Source of the DNA: Nocardia pseudobrasiliensis NBRC 108224
GTDB taxonomy: Bacteria; Actinomycetota; Actinomycetes; Mycobacteriales; Mycobacteriaceae
Assembly (NCBI RefSeq): GCF_001613105.1
Contig: NZ_BDBS01000063.1
Span: forward strand, 1-59,310
DNA: 59,310 nucleotides
Reading direction: 5' to 3'
Shown here: piece after piece, positions 28,019-36,180 of the stretch
Layout of the letters: the number at the start of each line of letters is the position of its first letter
Position numbering within the stretch: the stretch's first letter is position 1
The notes under the pieces: model-generated
Databases searched by the model: none
The model's input: only the letters and a program-made list of their open reading frames with translations
What the model was told of the DNA's origin: nothing
Made by a program: the position numbers and the translations under genes

Positions 28019-28314
28019 ATCCCCTCCCATCGGTCGTATCCGGGCTTGGCGATGGCCAGATCACCCCGCACGATCTCGACCAGCATCCGCCACAGCTCCT
28101 GCTCGTCCCGCATGGCGGACCGGATCGCCAGCAGTTGGTGTTCGCGGGCGGCGGTCGCCGGGCCGAGCTCGAGTTCGCGACGGACTATGCGGGTGAGGTT
28201 CGCCCCCACTCGAGCTCGGTGCTGTAAGGCATCGGGTAGCGCCGGCAACAAGACGTTGTCGAGGAGTTCGGCGAGCGAGTCCAGGATCTCCGTCGCCGTT
28301 GGTCGATACTGCAT
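28015..28314 (-). CDS. DUF6285-type small protein
   Basis: A 99-aa helical protein (MQYRPTATEILDSLAELLDN, AREHQLLAIRSAMRDEQELW) matching the short proteins that accompany APH-like phosphotransferases and acyl-CoA dehydrogenases and carry DUF6285. GGAGG lies 6 nt before ATG 28314. It heads the operon and overlaps the kinase by 4 nt. Function unknown; family assignment is from memory of the operon and sequence style. Confidence 0.72.
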   Translation of the reverse strand: MQYRPTATEILDSLAELLDNVLLPALPDALQHRARVGANLTRIVRRELELGPATAAREHQLLAIRSAMRDEQELWRMLVEIVRGDLAIAKPGYDRWEGM

Positions 28315-28403
28315 GTCCGGCCTCCATCGCACCCGAATTCAGCATCGCACGAACGGCCGCGCGAACCACCCGATTCGAGCGGAATGCGAACTCACTGTTG
28401 CGA

Positions 28404-29048
28404 TCACCCGGTGCGGATCGCACTGCTCGCGATTCGCCGGGCCTCGATCCGCCACGCGGGACGGCGCTCACCCGCGCCCAGTCGCTTACCCCAACTCGAT
28501 CCCGCCGCAACGACTTCCGCCGCGCTGAGCGGGCGAATCCCGGTAACGGCCAGACCGTGGGCGGCGTACCCGGCGACCAGATTGTCCAGCGCGTTGCCAT
28601 CGATGGACCCCACTCCGGCGCCGTGATCCCGATCCGTTACCGAAAGCAGAACCGACAGCGCGGCATCGGCTTTCATCATCCGCACGATGCCGCCCAGGAT
28701 TGTCGCATCGGCGGCGACCAGACCGCGCAGCAGTGAACCCCACGGAAAATTCACGGTCACCTCATCGGCCACACCGTCCAGTTCCCCCGGCAACCGCTCA
28801 GCCGCCGCGACAACGAACACGGCATTGTCCACCCCCCTTCGCGCCGCCCACCGCGAAGCCTCGACCATCCCGGCCCCATTGGCATCGACCCCGACAACCA
28901 ACCGCCCCGAATCCACCCCGGCCGCCCCCAACACCGCCCGCCCGTCCCCGGTGCCCACATCGACCAGAACCGCCGAATACCGCCGAATCAACTTCCCGGC
29001 TTAACCAACGTCCACATCGCGAATCTTCTTACCGCACACAATTCTCAT
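28404..29048 (-). pseudogene. KamB/NpmA-like 16S rRNA (A1408-N1) methyltransferase with in-frame stop near the N-terminus
   Basis: The body is a class I methyltransferase with the marks of A1408 methyltransferases: SAM motif LVDVGTGDGRAV, AAAERLP, the two target-base Trp segments NFPWGSLLRG and SSWGKRL. Reading back in the same frame, ATG 29048 gives MRIVCGKKIRDVDVG, then TAA (29001-29003), then AGKLIRRYSAV directly into the SAM motif. The distance from this ATG to the SAM motif, counting the stop as one residue, equals that in NpmA and KamB (36 residues to the end of GTGDG). So the normal N-terminal beta-hairpin is present but cut by a nonsense codon. A shorter product from TTG 28991 (195 aa) would lack the hairpin. 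Confidence 0.72.
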
Positions 29049-29141
29049 ACCCGGCACGCTAGCCGCGCTCCGCCGACGGAGCACCTGAATTATTTCGTCG
29101 ATATGCGAGACTGGGCCTGGCGCCGACGAGAGGGGGTGGCA

Positions 29142-29702
29142 GTGAGCATCGTGACGCAATGGCCCGACCATTTGCTGACGCTGGCGGATTGGGACGGGTT
29201 ACCGGAGGACAGCAGCCGTCGTTTCGAACTGGTGGAGGGGGTACTCGGCGTGACGCCGCGACCGATTCTTCGGCATCAGTCCGCGGGTTGGCGACTGGCC
29301 GGCCAGCTCGAACCGCAACTGCCGCCCGAGCTGTATGTGGTGACCGAGGCAGAATTGCTCATCGACGCGGAAGGTCCGGCCACGGTTAGCGTGCCCGACA
29401 TCATGGCCGTACGCGGGGATCTGATGGACGACGACCTCGCCCGCGCGACCGCCGCGGATGTGCCGCTGGCTGTCGAGATCCTGTCCCCCGGCACCAGGCG
29501 AACCGACCGGGTCACCAAATTCGCCGAAGCGGGTATCGACCACTACTGGCTCCTCGATCTCGACGAGCCGATCACATTGACGGCGTATCGGCTCGTCGAC
29601 GGGGAGTACGAACTGGTCGGGGAACATACCGGCAAAGCCAGGCTCGTCCTGTTCGATCGGCCGGTGATCGTCGATCTGCCGAGTCTCACTCGTCATCGCT
29701 GA
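29142..29702 (+). CDS. Uma2-family (PD-(D/E)xK-like) protein
   Basis: A 186-aa Uma2 (DUF820) protein. Restriction-like catalytic pattern: SVPDIMAV (Asp), LAVEILSPGTRRTDRVTKFAEAG (Glu and Lys) and IDHYWLLDLDEPITL. Uma2 proteins have an endonuclease fold but mostly no known function. GTG 29142 with GAGGGGG upstream is preferred over ATG 29103, which would add a charged leader. Divergent from the interrupted methyltransferase; ends at a strong terminator. Confidence 0.88.
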   Translation: MSIVTQWPDHLLTLADWDGLPEDSSRRFELVEGVLGVTPRPILRHQSAGWRLAGQLEPQLPPELYVVTEAELLIDAEGPATVSVPDIMAVRGDLMDDDLARATAADVPLAVEILSPGTRRTDRVTKFAEAGIDHYWLLDLDEPITLTAYRLVDGEYELVGEHTGKARLVLFDRPVIVDLPSLTRHR

Positions 29703-29720
29703 TCCGCGCGGACAGATGCG

Positions 29721-29759
29721 GCTGAGCGACGCGGCAGTGGATGTGCCGCGTCGCTCAGC
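29721..29759. terminator. Bidirectional terminator between Uma2 and MFS genes
   Basis: A perfect 16-bp stem (29721-29736 with 29744-29759) and 7-nt loop sit in the 67 nt between two convergent genes, so it can serve both. Confidence 0.88.
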
Positions 29760-29769
29760 TCCCCCTCAT

Positions 29770-31002
29770 TCAGGCTCGGTGTCCGGCTTTTTCGGGCACC
29801 GGAGCCGGTGGTCGTGTGGTGTGGCGGCGGATGGTGTGTCTGCCGAGGCCGAGGGCGGCGGCGGTGCCTACCAGGGCGCACACCCCGGTCCAGCCGAAGT
29901 GGACATAGGCCTGGACGCCGAGCCAGGAGCCGGCGGTGCCGCCGAGGAAGGCGCAGGTCATATAGGCGGTGTTCAGGCGGGCGCGGGCGTCGGGGCGTAG
30001 GGCGAAGATGCGGGCCTGGTTGGCTACCTGGCCGGATTGCATGGCTACGTCCAGGGCGAGCATGCCGACGGCGAGGGCGGCGAGTCCGATGAAGCCACCG
30101 ACATTGCCCGCCAACAGGATTGCCGCGGCCGCGAGGGCGCCGAGGAAACAGAGCAGGTTGACCGGGTCGGAGCCGCGGCGGTCGCTCCAGCGGCCCGCGA
30201 TGGGCGTGCAGAACACGCTCGCCGCGCCCACGAGCGCGAGCAGGCCCACCACCGAGGTGTCGAGGTCGTAGTCCGAACCGGTGATCAGCAGGGCCACGCT
30301 CGTCCACGCCGCAGTGAAGCCGCCGAACATCGTGGCCTGGTAGAAGCACGAGCGACGCAGTTCGGGCTCGTCGCGGAACAGCCGCAGCGGTGTTGCCAGC
30401 AGAGCCGGATACGACTGCCGCGAAGTCGGATTCGTCTTCGGGATGGTGACCCGCAGGACGATCGCGAAGCCGAAGGCGAGGACCGCGGCCAGCAGGTACG
30501 GGACCCGCCAGTCGAGCCATTCACCGATCGTCCCGCTGAAGGTCCGTGCCAGCAGAATGCCGCCGATCAGGCCCCCGAGCAGGGTTCCGGTGATCGCGCC
30601 GCGCCGATTCTCCGAAACCAGCCCGGCGGCCATCGGAATGATGATCTGCGGCACGACGGTGGTCAGGCCGACCGCGGCGCTGGCCACCAGCAGTACCGGC
30701 AGAGTCGGTGCGACACCGGCGATCACCAGTCCCAGACCCGTCAGCACGAGCAGGGTGGTGAGCAGGGTTCGATGCCGGATCCGGTCCCCGAGCGGAACCA
30801 GCAGGAAGATTCCGGCCGCGTAGCCGAACTGCGACGCGGTGGCCACCAGCGCCGCGGAGTCCCGCGAGACGCCGAGGCCGGAGGCGATGAGCGGGATGAT
30901 CGCTTGCGGGAAGTAGACATTGGCGACCGTGACGCCGCAGGCGACCGCCAGCAGCATGATCATCGGACGACTCACACGAGGTGCCGCCGTATCGAGCGAC
31001 AT
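29770..31002 (-). CDS. MFS transporter, DHA-type
   Basis: A 410-aa major facilitator with 12 predicted helices. The cytoplasmic loop motif PLGDRIRHRTLLT (helices 2-3) and the ANVYFPQAIIPLIASGLGVS start resemble the YnfM/AraJ-like efflux group. GGAAGGA lies 6 nt before ATG 31002, so this start is preferred over 31008. Divergent from a TetR gene and preceded by a 20-bp palindrome overlapping its ribosome site, pointing to a TetR-repressed drug or metabolite exporter. Confidence 0.9.
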   Translation of the reverse strand: MSLDTAAPRVSRPMIMLLAVACGVTVANVYFPQAIIPLIASGLGVSRDSAALVATASQFGYAAGIFLLVPLGDRIRHRTLLTTLLVLTGLGLVIAGVAPTLPVLLVASAAVGLTTVVPQIIIPMAAGLVSENRRGAITGTLLGGLIGGILLARTFSGTIGEWLDWRVPYLLAAVLAFGFAIVLRVTIPKTNPTSRQSYPALLATPLRLFRDEPELRRSCFYQATMFGGFTAAWTSVALLITGSDYDLDTSVVGLLALVGAASVFCTPIAGRWSDRRGSDPVNLLCFLGALAAAAILLAGNVGGFIGLAALAVGMLALDVAMQSGQVANQARIFALRPDARARLNTAYMTCAFLGGTAGSWLGVQAYVHFGWTGVCALVGTAAALGLGRHTIRRHTTRPPAPVPEKAGHRA

Positions 31003-31014
31003 GTTCATTCCTTC

Positions 31015-31034
31015 CGAACGAATTAGTTGGTTCG
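31015..31034. promoter_or_regulatory. Palindromic operator between MFS and TetR genes
   Basis: The 20-bp element CGAACNAANTANTTNGTTCG pairs at 8 of 10 symmetric positions. It starts directly after the MFS ribosome site and lies in the only intergenic gap between the divergent pair, as expected for a TetR operator. Confidence 0.65.
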
Positions 31035-31090
31035 AAGATAACCGGATGAGTGGGATCAGTCAAACGAACTGGATCGTTACAATGGTTGCC

Positions 31091-31648
31091 ATGGCATACG
31101 ACTCCACCGCGACCAAGCAGCGCATCCTGGAGGCTGCCACCACCGAGTTCGCCGAATTCGGTGTCGCCGGCGCCCGGATCGACCGAATCGCCGCCAACGC
31201 CCAGGCCAACAAGCGCGCGCTCTACGAGTACTTCGGCGATAAGAACGCGCTGTTCGCCGCGGTGCTCGAGCGGCAGCTGACCGACTGCGCCGAAAGCGTT
31301 CCCCTCGACGGCGCCGATCCGGCCGACTACGCGAGCCGCCTGATGGACTATCACGCCGCCCACCCCGAGGCGCTGCGGCTATTGCTGTGGGAGGCACTGG
31401 AATTCGGCGACCGGCCGGTGCCGGCCGAGGCGGCTCGCAGCGACAAGTACGGCAAGCGAACCGAGGCCATCGCCTCGGGCGACACCGGCCTCGCCGATCC
31501 GAAACTGCTGCAGTTCTTCATCCTCGGCCTGGTCAATTGGGGCGCGGCCGCACCGCAGCTGCGCCGAATGGTGCTGGGCGAGGACTACACCCACGAGCGC
31601 CTGCGCGACGCCGTCGCCGATGCGGTCCGCGCGCTGTCCAAGGGCTAG
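31091..31648 (+). CDS. TetR-family repressor of the divergent MFS gene
   Basis: A 185-aa TetR protein: helix-turn-helix IDRIAANAQANKRALYEYFGDKN at about residues 29-51. ATG 31091 (MAYDSTATKQRILEAA) is used; ATG 31082 three codons upstream is equally possible because neither has a ribosome site, so the mRNA may be leaderless. Divergent arrangement and palindrome indicate that it represses the exporter and itself (inference). Its stop TAG shares CTAG with the convergent GMC gene. Confidence 0.88.
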   Translation: MAYDSTATKQRILEAATTEFAEFGVAGARIDRIAANAQANKRALYEYFGDKNALFAAVLERQLTDCAESVPLDGADPADYASRLMDYHAAHPEALRLLLWEALEFGDRPVPAEAARSDKYGKRTEAIASGDTGLADPKLLQFFILGLVNWGAAAPQLRRMVLGEDYTHERLRDAVADAVRALSKG

Positions 31649-33171
31649 CCGAGCAGCAGGTCGCAGGCCCGCTCGGCGAACATGGTCACCGGGGCGTGGG
31701 TATGTCCGCGAACGAGACTCGGCAAGGCCGAGGCATCGATCACGCGCAGACCGCTGACCCCGCGCACGCGACAACGGGTATCCACCACCGACTCGGCATC
31801 GGCCCCCATCCGGCAGGTGCCGACCGGATGGAACAGCGACAGCCCGGTGCGGCGGATATATCCGGTCAACTCCCCGTCATCGTCCGACAGCGCGCCGGGG
31901 GTGAGCGGTTCGTCGCACCATTTGCCGAAGACCGGCTCCCCCACGATCTCCTGCGCCTTGCGCACTCCGGCGATGGTCGTCCGCAGATCCGCGTCGGCCG
32001 CGTCGGACAGGAATCCGGGGTCGATGCGCGGTGCGTCGCGCGGATCCGCGCTGCGCAGCGTGATACTCCCCCGGCTCTCCGGGCGCAGTAGCAGCACCCC
32101 GAGCGCCAGACCGTGTTCGGCCGTCGTCTCGTGTTCGCCGTAGGGTAACAGCAGCAGGACGATCTCGATATCGGGCGCGGCCAGTTCCGGCCGGGTCCGC
32201 ACGAATACCAGCGCCTCGGATACGATCGAGTCGAGCGGCCCGGTCCGATCGTCGAGATACCGTGCGATATCGGCGGATTCCGCGCCGACGCCGGGCGAGC
32301 TGAAGGCCGATCCGGCGAAGGCGAGCGGCACCAGCAGGTGGTCGCTCATCCCCTGCCCCACCGCGGGCAGGTCCGCGACCACCGGAATGCCGTGTCGCGC
32401 AAGATGTTCGACGGGGCCAACGCCCGACACCATGAGCAGCTGCGGACTACCGACGGATCCGGCGGCCAGAATCACCTCGCGGTCGGCGAGAATCCGCTCG
32501 ACTCCCCGGGCCGTCTCGACCTCGACGCCGATCGCCCGGGTGCCGTCGAAAAGTATTCTGCGAACGGTGTGCTCGGTCAGGACGGTCAAATTCGTTCGCC
32601 GCCGCGCCGGATCCAGGTACGCGGCCGCGGAACTCCAGCGCAGACCTTCGTGATGGGTGGCCGTCGCGAAGGTGTAGCCGTCGGGCTGATCGGCGGCCTC
32701 GGGATAGCCGAGCGCCGCGCACGCGGTGACGAAATCGGGCGTGACCGGACTCGGATAGCGAATTCCGGTGAGCCGGATCCGTTCCGCCTCGGCTCGATCG
32801 AAATACGGACGGACGCTGTCGTAATCCCAGCCGTCGCATCCGGCCTCGGCCCAACCGTCGTAATCCGCGCGATGCCCCCGGGTCCACAGCTGGGCATTGA
32901 TCAGCGATGATCCGCCCAGCCCCTTGCCGCGCGGGAACGGCACGGTGCGACCGCCCAATCCGGACTGCGGGACGGTTTCGAAGCCCCAGTCGATATCGCT
33001 GCCGAACATGCGCGGAAACAACATCGGCACTTGGACTTCGGGTATGTCGCGCGCATCGGCGCGACCGGCCTCGAGCAGCAGCACCTTGGCGTCGTCGGCG
33101 GCGCTGAGCCGATCGGCCAGCACGCATCCGGCCGAACCCGCGCCGACTATCAAATAATCGGTAGAGATCAT
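31645..33171 (-). CDS. GMC-family FAD oxidoreductase
   Basis: A 508-aa glucose-methanol-choline oxidoreductase. N-terminal dinucleotide fold LIVGAGSAGCVLADRLS, FAD segment GKGLGGSSLINAQLWTRGH, and C-terminal SLFHPVGTCRMGAD and VRGHTHAPVTMFAE carrying the catalytic His positions. Oxidises a primary or secondary alcohol (choline dehydrogenase-like subgroup by length). GGGGGA precedes ATG 33171. Last gene of the leftward redox cluster; separated from the flavin reductase by 49 nt. Confidence 0.9.
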   Translation of the reverse strand: MISTDYLIVGAGSAGCVLADRLSAADDAKVLLLEAGRADARDIPEVQVPMLFPRMFGSDIDWGFETVPQSGLGGRTVPFPRGKGLGGSSLINAQLWTRGHRADYDGWAEAGCDGWDYDSVRPYFDRAEAERIRLTGIRYPSPVTPDFVTACAALGYPEAADQPDGYTFATATHHEGLRWSSAAAYLDPARRRTNLTVLTEHTVRRILFDGTRAIGVEVETARGVERILADREVILAAGSVGSPQLLMVSGVGPVEHLARHGIPVVADLPAVGQGMSDHLLVPLAFAGSAFSSPGVGAESADIARYLDDRTGPLDSIVSEALVFVRTRPELAAPDIEIVLLLLPYGEHETTAEHGLALGVLLLRPESRGSITLRSADPRDAPRIDPGFLSDAADADLRTTIAGVRKAQEIVGEPVFGKWCDEPLTPGALSDDDGELTGYIRRTGLSLFHPVGTCRMGADAESVVDTRCRVRGVSGLRVIDASALPSLVRGHTHAPVTMFAERACDLLLG

Positions 33172-33220
33172 GAGAGTTCCCCCTGAAAATCGAAATACAA
33201 TGTCCGACAAGGGCTCTGGC

Positions 33221-33712
33221 TCAGGACACCAGGGCCGGAGTCGGAAGGTGGAAGGATCGGTCCCAGTACACCAGCGGAATTCGCTCGGTGACGTGGGCGG
33301 CCCGTACACTCCCGGTCAGAATGCTGTGATCCCCGCCGTCGAGCACATCGACCAGATCGCAGACCAGCCGCGCCGCCGCCTCCGGCAGTCCGGGCAGACC
33401 GAATTCACAGGGCCGCATATCTCCGGCCGCGAACCGATCCACGCCGGATTTCGCGAAACGCAGTGCCACATCGGCCTGTTCGGCGGCGAGGACATTGATC
33501 ATGAAGGTCTTCGCACCCGTGAAGGCGGTATGCGTGCTGGCCGATTTGCTCAGGCAGATCAGCATCATCGGCGGATCCAGCGAGAGTGAGCTCACGGCGC
33601 TGCCGGTGAAGCCGAACGGCTCCCCGGCCGAGCCCAGTGTCGTGGCGATCGCGACCGGGCCCGGAATTCGGGACATGGCGGCGGTGAAAACCGTCGCGTC
33701 CACTGTCGTCAT
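33221..33712 (-). CDS. Flavin reductase (HpaC-like) of a two-component system
   Basis: A 163-aa flavin-reductase-domain protein: FTAAMSRIPGPVAIATT start, GFTGSAVSSLSLDPPMMLICL core, NVLAAEQADVALRFA, and DHSILTGSV. Members supply reduced FMN/FAD to a partner monooxygenase. AGGTGAT before ATG 33712 supports this start. The ACAD-fold protein two genes upstream is the natural partner, making a two-component oxygenase likely. Confidence 0.88.
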   Translation of the reverse strand: MTTVDATVFTAAMSRIPGPVAIATTLGSAGEPFGFTGSAVSSLSLDPPMMLICLSKSASTHTAFTGAKTFMINVLAAEQADVALRFAKSGVDRFAAGDMRPCEFGLPGLPEAAARLVCDLVDVLDGGDHSILTGSVRAAHVTERIPLVYWDRSFHLPTPALVS

Positions 33713-33783
33713 CAATATCACCTCATACGGGTCGTGGGTGCGGGCGTCGGAAGGCGGGATCGCCGACCGACGCCCGCGCGGCT

Positions 33784-34851
33784 CTACCGGAAATCCACGA
33801 TCGTCTTCAGATCGGTTGTGAACCGGTAGTTTTCGAGGATCCGAACCAGCTCGTCGAAATCGTCGAACCGGCAGACCGTGGACAGCAGACGTTTACCGTC
33901 GACAATGCCCGTGGCCAGCATGTTCATCGCCGACTCGATGACATTTGCGGTCTTGTGCATCGGGAAGCTCGTCACATCGAACGGAGCCGCCGACACATTG
34001 ATCCCCTTGGCCAGCATCAGCCAGGTGTCGAACTTCTGCATCTCCTGCGACGCGCCGTAGAGCACATATTTGCCCCGCGGCCGCAATTTCCGCATGGCGA
34101 CCCGTCGCGGATCCTTCTCCTCGTCGTCGACCTTCACCGTCGGCAGGGCATCGAAGACGTAGTCGAAGGAATTGTCGTCGACCTCCGCGATGAGCTCCTC
34201 CGGCAGATAGGCGCGCTGTGAGAAGTGTTCCTCGGCATAGCCGTTGCGGTACAGATTGGCATCGACCGAGACGATCGAATTCGGCGCCAGCAGCCGTCGG
34301 ATGACGCTCCCGGCGATGATTCCGATCGGTCCGGTGCCGAGAATCAGCACCCGGTCCCCGACCTGCGGCGGATTGGTCAGCACCGAACGCAGCGCGCCGG
34401 TGGTGGGTTCGATGAACGACGCCTCCAGATCGCCCAGTTCGTCGGGGACCCGCACCGCCGCGGCCCGCCGGTCGTCGTAGAAGTTGCGATCGGCCCAGAA
34501 CACGTCCTCCTTGACCTGACCCGCGAAAATCGGTCGCAGCGTGCGATATTCGGCGAAGCCGTCGAAGTCGGTCTGCCCCCAGTAGACGATGCGGTCACCG
34601 ATGCGCACCCCGGCCGATTCCGCGTCCAGATCGGGTCCGATATCGACGACCTCGCCCAGATACTCGTGGCCGAGCACGATCGGATATTCCGACGGGTACA
34701 GATGGCCTTCGTAGAAGGAGATATCGGTGGAGCAGATCGACACACACCGCGTCTTCAGCAGCAGTCCGTCCGCCGGCGTCGCCGGGATGGGCAGCTCCGC
34801 GAGAATCGTCTTGCGCGGGGCGAGCAGCTGCATGGCTTTCATGGTTGTCAC
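33784..34851 (-). CDS. Zinc-type medium-chain alcohol dehydrogenase
   Basis: A 355-aa MDR-family dehydrogenase. Catalytic zinc ligands: Cys in SICSTD, His-Glu in VLGHEYLGEVVDIG, and Glu in FIEPTTGAL. NAD(P) fold VLILGTGPIGIIAGSVI. The four-Cys structural zinc loop is missing and is replaced by WADRNFYDDRR. GTG 34851 is used since GGAG lies 7 nt upstream; ATG 34842 is possible. It is the second enzyme in the cluster after the monooxygenase, spaced 38 nt, and probably oxidises or reduces an intermediate alcohol. Confidence 0.85.
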   Translation of the reverse strand: MTTMKAMQLLAPRKTILAELPIPATPADGLLLKTRCVSICSTDISFYEGHLYPSEYPIVLGHEYLGEVVDIGPDLDAESAGVRIGDRIVYWGQTDFDGFAEYRTLRPIFAGQVKEDVFWADRNFYDDRRAAAVRVPDELGDLEASFIEPTTGALRSVLTNPPQVGDRVLILGTGPIGIIAGSVIRRLLAPNSIVSVDANLYRNGYAEEHFSQRAYLPEELIAEVDDNSFDYVFDALPTVKVDDEEKDPRRVAMRKLRPRGKYVLYGASQEMQKFDTWLMLAKGINVSAAPFDVTSFPMHKTANVIESAMNMLATGIVDGKRLLSTVCRFDDFDELVRILENYRFTTDLKTIVDFR

Positions 34852-34889
34852 TGTGTAACTCCGGATTCGATGAAATCGTGGTGGGATCG

Positions 34890-36089
34890 CTATCGACGCA
34901 TGATGAGCTTGCCGCCGAGCAGGTACTGCCCGACCGTCTCGAAATGCGACGCCGAAAGCGTGATGTGTTTGGTGGCGGAATGGATGTCGCGGAAGGCTCG
35001 CTCCAGACGGCTGGACGTGTAGAGCGAACTCGTCCCGGCCAGCGTGTAGGCGATGGTCACCGCGGCCACCGCGTGTTCGGCGACCGTGGCCGCGGTGAGC
35101 CGGACCGTCGAACTCAGCGCATCGCCGCCGAGTTCGCCGGTCGCGCTCACCTGCCGGGCCGTATCCCGCAGCAGAACCGTCGCGGAGTGCACGAGCATCT
35201 CCGCGCGGGCCAGCTTCTCCTGTGCGGTATGGCTGTTCGCCAATGCCGACGATCCCGCCGCAGGCGTTTTCCGCTGCGCCAATTCCTTGAACGATTCGAC
35301 GGCGTCGCGCGCGATGCCCAGTGCCGTCGAGGCCGAGGTAAAAGGCCCGAAATCGTAGTAACCGACCGGATATCCGCGCGAGCGTCGCGGCCGCGGCGCG
35401 CGCAGCATCTCCGCCTGATCGACGGTGAAATCCTCGGGCACGAACACCTCGGAAACCCGATAGCTGTTGCTGCCGGTGCCGCGCAGTCCCAGGGTGTGCC
35501 AGGTATCGCGGAACTCGACCTCGCGTTTGGGCACGAACAGCATTCGCATCTGCGACCCGCTGTCCCGCTCGACCTTCTCACCATTTTCGGTGACCCAGGC
35601 GGCGCAGACCAGCCATTCCGCATGCGCGAAACCGCTGGCGAACGACCATTCGCCGCTGAGTTCGTAACCGCCCGCGACCCGTTCGGCCCGGCCGCTCGGA
35701 TTCACCCCGCCGACCACCAGACCGTCGTTGTCCCGGAACAGTTTTCGAGCGGTCGGCTCCGGAAGATAGTCCGACAATCGGCCGATCGCGCCCTGGACCC
35801 CCATCTGCCAGGCAATGGACGCGTCCACCTGCGCGAGGGCCTGGACGACGGCCGATCCGGTTTCCAGTCCGACCTGCGACCCCCCGAAATCCTTGGCCAC
35901 CCACATGCGGGGAATTCCCGCGTCCCGCAGCGCTTCGAAAACGATTCGCGGCATTACCCGATCGTTTTCGGCCGCCTCGCGATGATCCGCGAGCAGTTGC
36001 GCGAGCTTGTCGACCTTGTCCACCCACTCCTGCGCTTCGGATGAAAGCGGCATTCTGGAAAGGTGCGGTTCGATTGATAGGCGATTCAT
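34890..36089 (-). CDS. ACAD-fold flavin-dependent monooxygenase (HsaA/DszC-like)
   Basis: A 399-aa protein with the acyl-CoA dehydrogenase fold. The middle part WSFASGFAHAEWLVCAAWV and DTWHTLGLRGTGSNSYRVSEVFVP is characteristic of the HsaA/DszC/HpaH-like monooxygenase branch rather than true CoA dehydrogenases. Such enzymes use reduced flavin from a separate reductase to hydroxylate or N-oxidise small substrates; a flavin reductase gene is two genes downstream. ATG 36089 has GGGAGGG before it. Substrate unknown. Confidence 0.83.
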   Translation of the reverse strand: MNRLSIEPHLSRMPLSSEAQEWVDKVDKLAQLLADHREAAENDRVMPRIVFEALRDAGIPRMWVAKDFGGSQVGLETGSAVVQALAQVDASIAWQMGVQGAIGRLSDYLPEPTARKLFRDNDGLVVGGVNPSGRAERVAGGYELSGEWSFASGFAHAEWLVCAAWVTENGEKVERDSGSQMRMLFVPKREVEFRDTWHTLGLRGTGSNSYRVSEVFVPEDFTVDQAEMLRAPRPRRSRGYPVGYYDFGPFTSASTALGIARDAVESFKELAQRKTPAAGSSALANSHTAQEKLARAEMLVHSATVLLRDTARQVSATGELGGDALSSTVRLTAATVAEHAVAAVTIAYTLAGTSSLYTSSRLERAFRDIHSATKHITLSASHFETVGQYLLGGKLIMRR

Positions 36090-36180
36090 TTTCCCTCCCT
36101 GTGTTCGGCCGATCGTCGTCGACCGAGACCAAGCGTGCCAAAGCATTTCGGTGACCGGCAACGCCCACCTGTCAAAGTCG

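Noticed and set aside
27012..28064. N-terminal extension of the acyl-CoA dehydrogenase (771 codons in total)
   Set aside because: The frame is open, but this part overlaps the phosphotransferase gene in another frame and is Arg/Gly-rich nonsense; the dehydrogenase starts at ATG 27011.
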